The position numbers and the translations under genes are program-made. Positions 30,601 through 31,523 of a DNA stretch of 31,523 nt are shown here, piece by piece (position 1 is the stretch's first letter; each line of letters opens with the position of its first letter). The notes beneath the pieces were generated by a model. That model made no database searches and was not told the DNA's origin. It worked only from the letters and a program-made list of their open reading frames with translations. Source of the stretch: Elusimicrobia bacterium HGW-Elusimicrobia-2 (GTDB lineage: Bacteria > CG03); NCBI GenBank assembly GCA_002841685.1, contig PHAM01000017.1, forward strand, positions 1 to 31,523, given 5' to 3'.

Positions 30601-31523
30601 CCGATGGCATTGATTGAATGATTAGACCATGACCAGTCTATCTGTGTCGGAGATATGACCGAACCGCTGAAGTTCATCGGCGCCTGCACTTTTCCCCGCG
30701 AATTTCCGCCCATCGGCGGTTCGAACGTACAATCTATTGATGAAGTCGCGAATCTCAAATCGTAATTTGATGTGTTGGCATTATACGATGAATAAGCGAT
30801 ACATGCCCTCCCGCCGCTGTCAAAAGCGAGAGAATTATATTGTCCCATATCACGGGATGGCTCTAAGTTCCCGTCCACAATATTGGAATTCCAGTTCGGA
30901 TAACTGGAATAGTTAAGTCTAAACCAGGTTGAAGGCTCGTGATAAACGATATGCGTATAGCCGTTACCGTCAAGAGCTATTGAATTAACATTGCTAACCG
31001 CCCCGAAATAAACGCTTGCGACCTCCCAACTGGAATCGGATAAGGACATCGCATACAAGATTTCTGTCCCTGTATCATCATAGGAAATGTGGACTGTTCC
31101 GTTCCCGTCAATCGCAATTGATGTATTTTTCCCGCTGTTTGAAGTGTCCACATCTTCAAATGCCCAACCCGACCGAGGCGTCCATTTCGCGTATTTTGTA
31201 TTGTAAACCCCGATACTTGTCTCTTTTGAATAGGATATATGCGGATTTCCCAGTCCGTCCAGAGCAAGAGAACAATACTGACCATCACTGGCTGCATCTG
31301 CCGAGTCAATTGTCTGAATATCCCAGCCGCTTCCCGTCCATTTTGCATATTTGAGATTAGTGTTGCCAGTATCGTAATATGCAATGTGAGCATAGCCCCT
31401 GCCGTCAAGAGCCAATGAATTGTATTGTGGGAATAGGAAGGGACATCGTGACCCCCCTGGGAAGAAATATAGGTTTATCAGGTTGATTTGTTTTGGGGAA
31501 GAATATGAAAAGAAGATAAGGAT
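27666..31523 (-). CDS. Giant surface protein: propeller-like repeats, FN3 domains, FlgD/T9SS-like tail (partial)
   Basis: The N-terminus is not in the window. The frame is open to the right edge and has a TTG at 31415. Roughly the first 240 residues from there are repeats of the form LALDGxGxxHISYxD…KYAKW (GQYCSLALDGLGNPHISY, NTSIAIDGNGTVHISYDD, VNSIALDGNGYTHIVYHE), resembling a beta-propeller. About eight fibronectin-III-like domains follow, marked by NLTWTAPGDDG, KLSWIAPGDDG, NISWTAPGDG and TTYWYKVQAFNESG. Then an Ig-like region, and a C-terminal 75-residue module (NPAIIRYEMPSQGSVSVKLY, DLQGRLVKTI, ASGVYLLHVKAGG, HKIVVVK) of the FlgD-Ig/T9SS-tail type used for surface attachment or sorting. 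Likely extracellular. Recognisable repeat homology stops near 31433. Confidence 0.82.
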   Translation of the reverse strand: MLIFFSYSSPKQINLINLYFFPGGSRCPFLFPQYNSLALDGRGYAHIAYYDTGNTNLKYAKWTGSGWDIQTIDSADAASDGQYCSLALDGLGNPHISYSKETSIGVYNTKYAKWTPRSGWAFEDVDTSNSGKNTSIAIDGNGTVHISYDDTGTEILYAMSLSDSSWEVASVYFGAVSNVNSIALDGNGYTHIVYHEPSTWFRLNYSSYPNWNSNIVDGNLEPSRDMGQYNSLAFDSGGRACIAYSSYNANTSNYDLRFATSSIDCTFEPPMGGNSRGKVQAPMNFSGSVISPTQIDWSWSNHSINAIGYRVYCSSAGGNFYLAIATATLDGNEPEGSNHTSLCPNTSYQAYAAAVNAGGVVTSSSSLVWTLANPPADSGVISVSSFSVTLNWSANDNPAYTKWGVLRSTDNFTTSTTTLKSAGHNYTLTSITDTYQLAGNTTYWYKVQAFNESGMESSFDTVVATKTKPASPVSAGAFSGIGVSSFSINWSWADTNGGTNPEDGYLVRRAVDNEILASRPADTTYWLQTGLSVNLSTSVYVEAYNESGTSATAPASAFTLANAPAASYVVSRASSSINIAWSANNNPAYTLWGILRSTDNFITSTMTLKDFSDAYIPSAFSDSGLINEITYWYKVCAYNGAGAGTDYDIMISTFLADIIAPAAVTDLAAGATANDDEINLTWTAPGDDGTLGYINDGKFAIQYTDDSLAVVWSYENAQTVISTSVAAISPRAFSVTGLLYGSTYYFRIWTADAHLNWSEISLEASACTGGIYDNTPPAKITTLNAEIGINAGEIKLSWIAPGDDGISGGPAASYEVRYLIDTGDWDFDAGILVPNPPAPSAPGSLQTMIVSGLTEYTIHMFAIKTYDEAGNHMESDNYPATMAKSDIAVPAIPQNFSGTAQSINTIRWVWGDSVSGVSYKLFNGSGTQIGATLASGEVPYDEGSLSPNTAYSRYVIAYNSGGASTATAVVTRRTIAENPTALTALIVTDHTLNISWTAPGDGAAAYKITRNRGVTEDAVIVVSTTSYSDGGLEQNTQYSYVVQSYNGDDVINSAATASVNVTTQQDVIPPQPPVIDPPANTVYLGGSIYISGYATDASSESFTKVIVTVYDQANRPLATIASDAPNSSPYFTNGLSVSTSGAISGLVEIASNFSEYFPAATSIKIGIQLEDDGENRSPLFITPEIAVKTAVSEVKTKIYNNIIKTPSAANPAIIRYEMPSQGSVSVKLYDLQGRLVKTIFEGQDSTNVKYWYGKNSGGNTVASGVYLLHVKAGGVEEVHKIVVVK
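31434..31523. other. Right-edge segment that breaks the repeat pattern
   Basis: The propeller repeat is recognisable on the minus strand from QYNSLALDG at about 31432 inward. Beyond it the frame stays open but encodes a Ser/Phe/Pro-rich string (for example INLYFFPGGSRCPFLFP) with no resemblance to the repeat or to a signal peptide. No gene is recognised on the plus strand. Confidence 0.45.

Overview
The window reads as a slice of chromosome from an uncultured diderm (Gram-negative) bacterium. It encodes lipid A synthesis (lpxD, an lpxC-fabZ fusion, lpxA), outer-membrane assembly (bamA, a Skp/OmpH chaperone), a lipoprotein and beta-barrel proteins. The lpxC-fabZ fusion, the PorV-like protein, and the long fibronectin-type-III protein with a FlgD/T9SS-like tail suggest Elusimicrobiota, Omnitrophota or an FCB-related lineage. 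That placement is inference; no rRNA gene is present. Everything right of about 2.1 kb lies on the minus strand, so the layout is best read from right to left.

Right part (31.5-15 kb, minus): a partial giant FN3/propeller surface protein overlaps a PorV-like barrel fused to a CsgG-like domain. Then follow bamA, skp, lpxD, lpxC-fabZ, lpxA, an orphan HAMP membrane protein, pfkA, a small protein plus nucleotidyltransferase pair, a beta-barrel-like protein, acpS, the nnr fusion and rlmN. Overlaps or very short gaps mark one long transcription unit starting at bamA.

Middle (14-6 kb, minus): a small membrane protein, tRNA-His(GTG) with its own promoter-like sequence, a WecA-type glycosyltransferase, an NrnA-like DHH phosphoesterase, ribF, a lipoprotein, a solo HicB-like protein not in the supplied ORF set, ppdK, and an SPFH protein.

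Left part (6-2.4 kb, minus): ispG and a U32/RlhA-like protein, then a damaged MntA/HepT module. The first 2.15 kb is AT-richer mobile DNA: a truncated IS4-like transposase (minus) next to a dead IS1634-like element (plus) with 14-bp terminal inverted repeats. Its transposase has an internal deletion plus frameshift.

The most interesting themes are two. (1) Short palindromic, REP/MITE-like sequences sit inside or at the start of essential genes: a two-palindrome unit in frame within ribF, a 68-bp inverted-repeat unit in frame in the bamA signal peptide, a related hairpin abutting tRNA-His, and possibly the start of the U32 gene. (2) A translationally coupled pair of a PorV-CsgG fusion and a giant FN3 protein with a sorting-type tail could be a surface-export or display pair.
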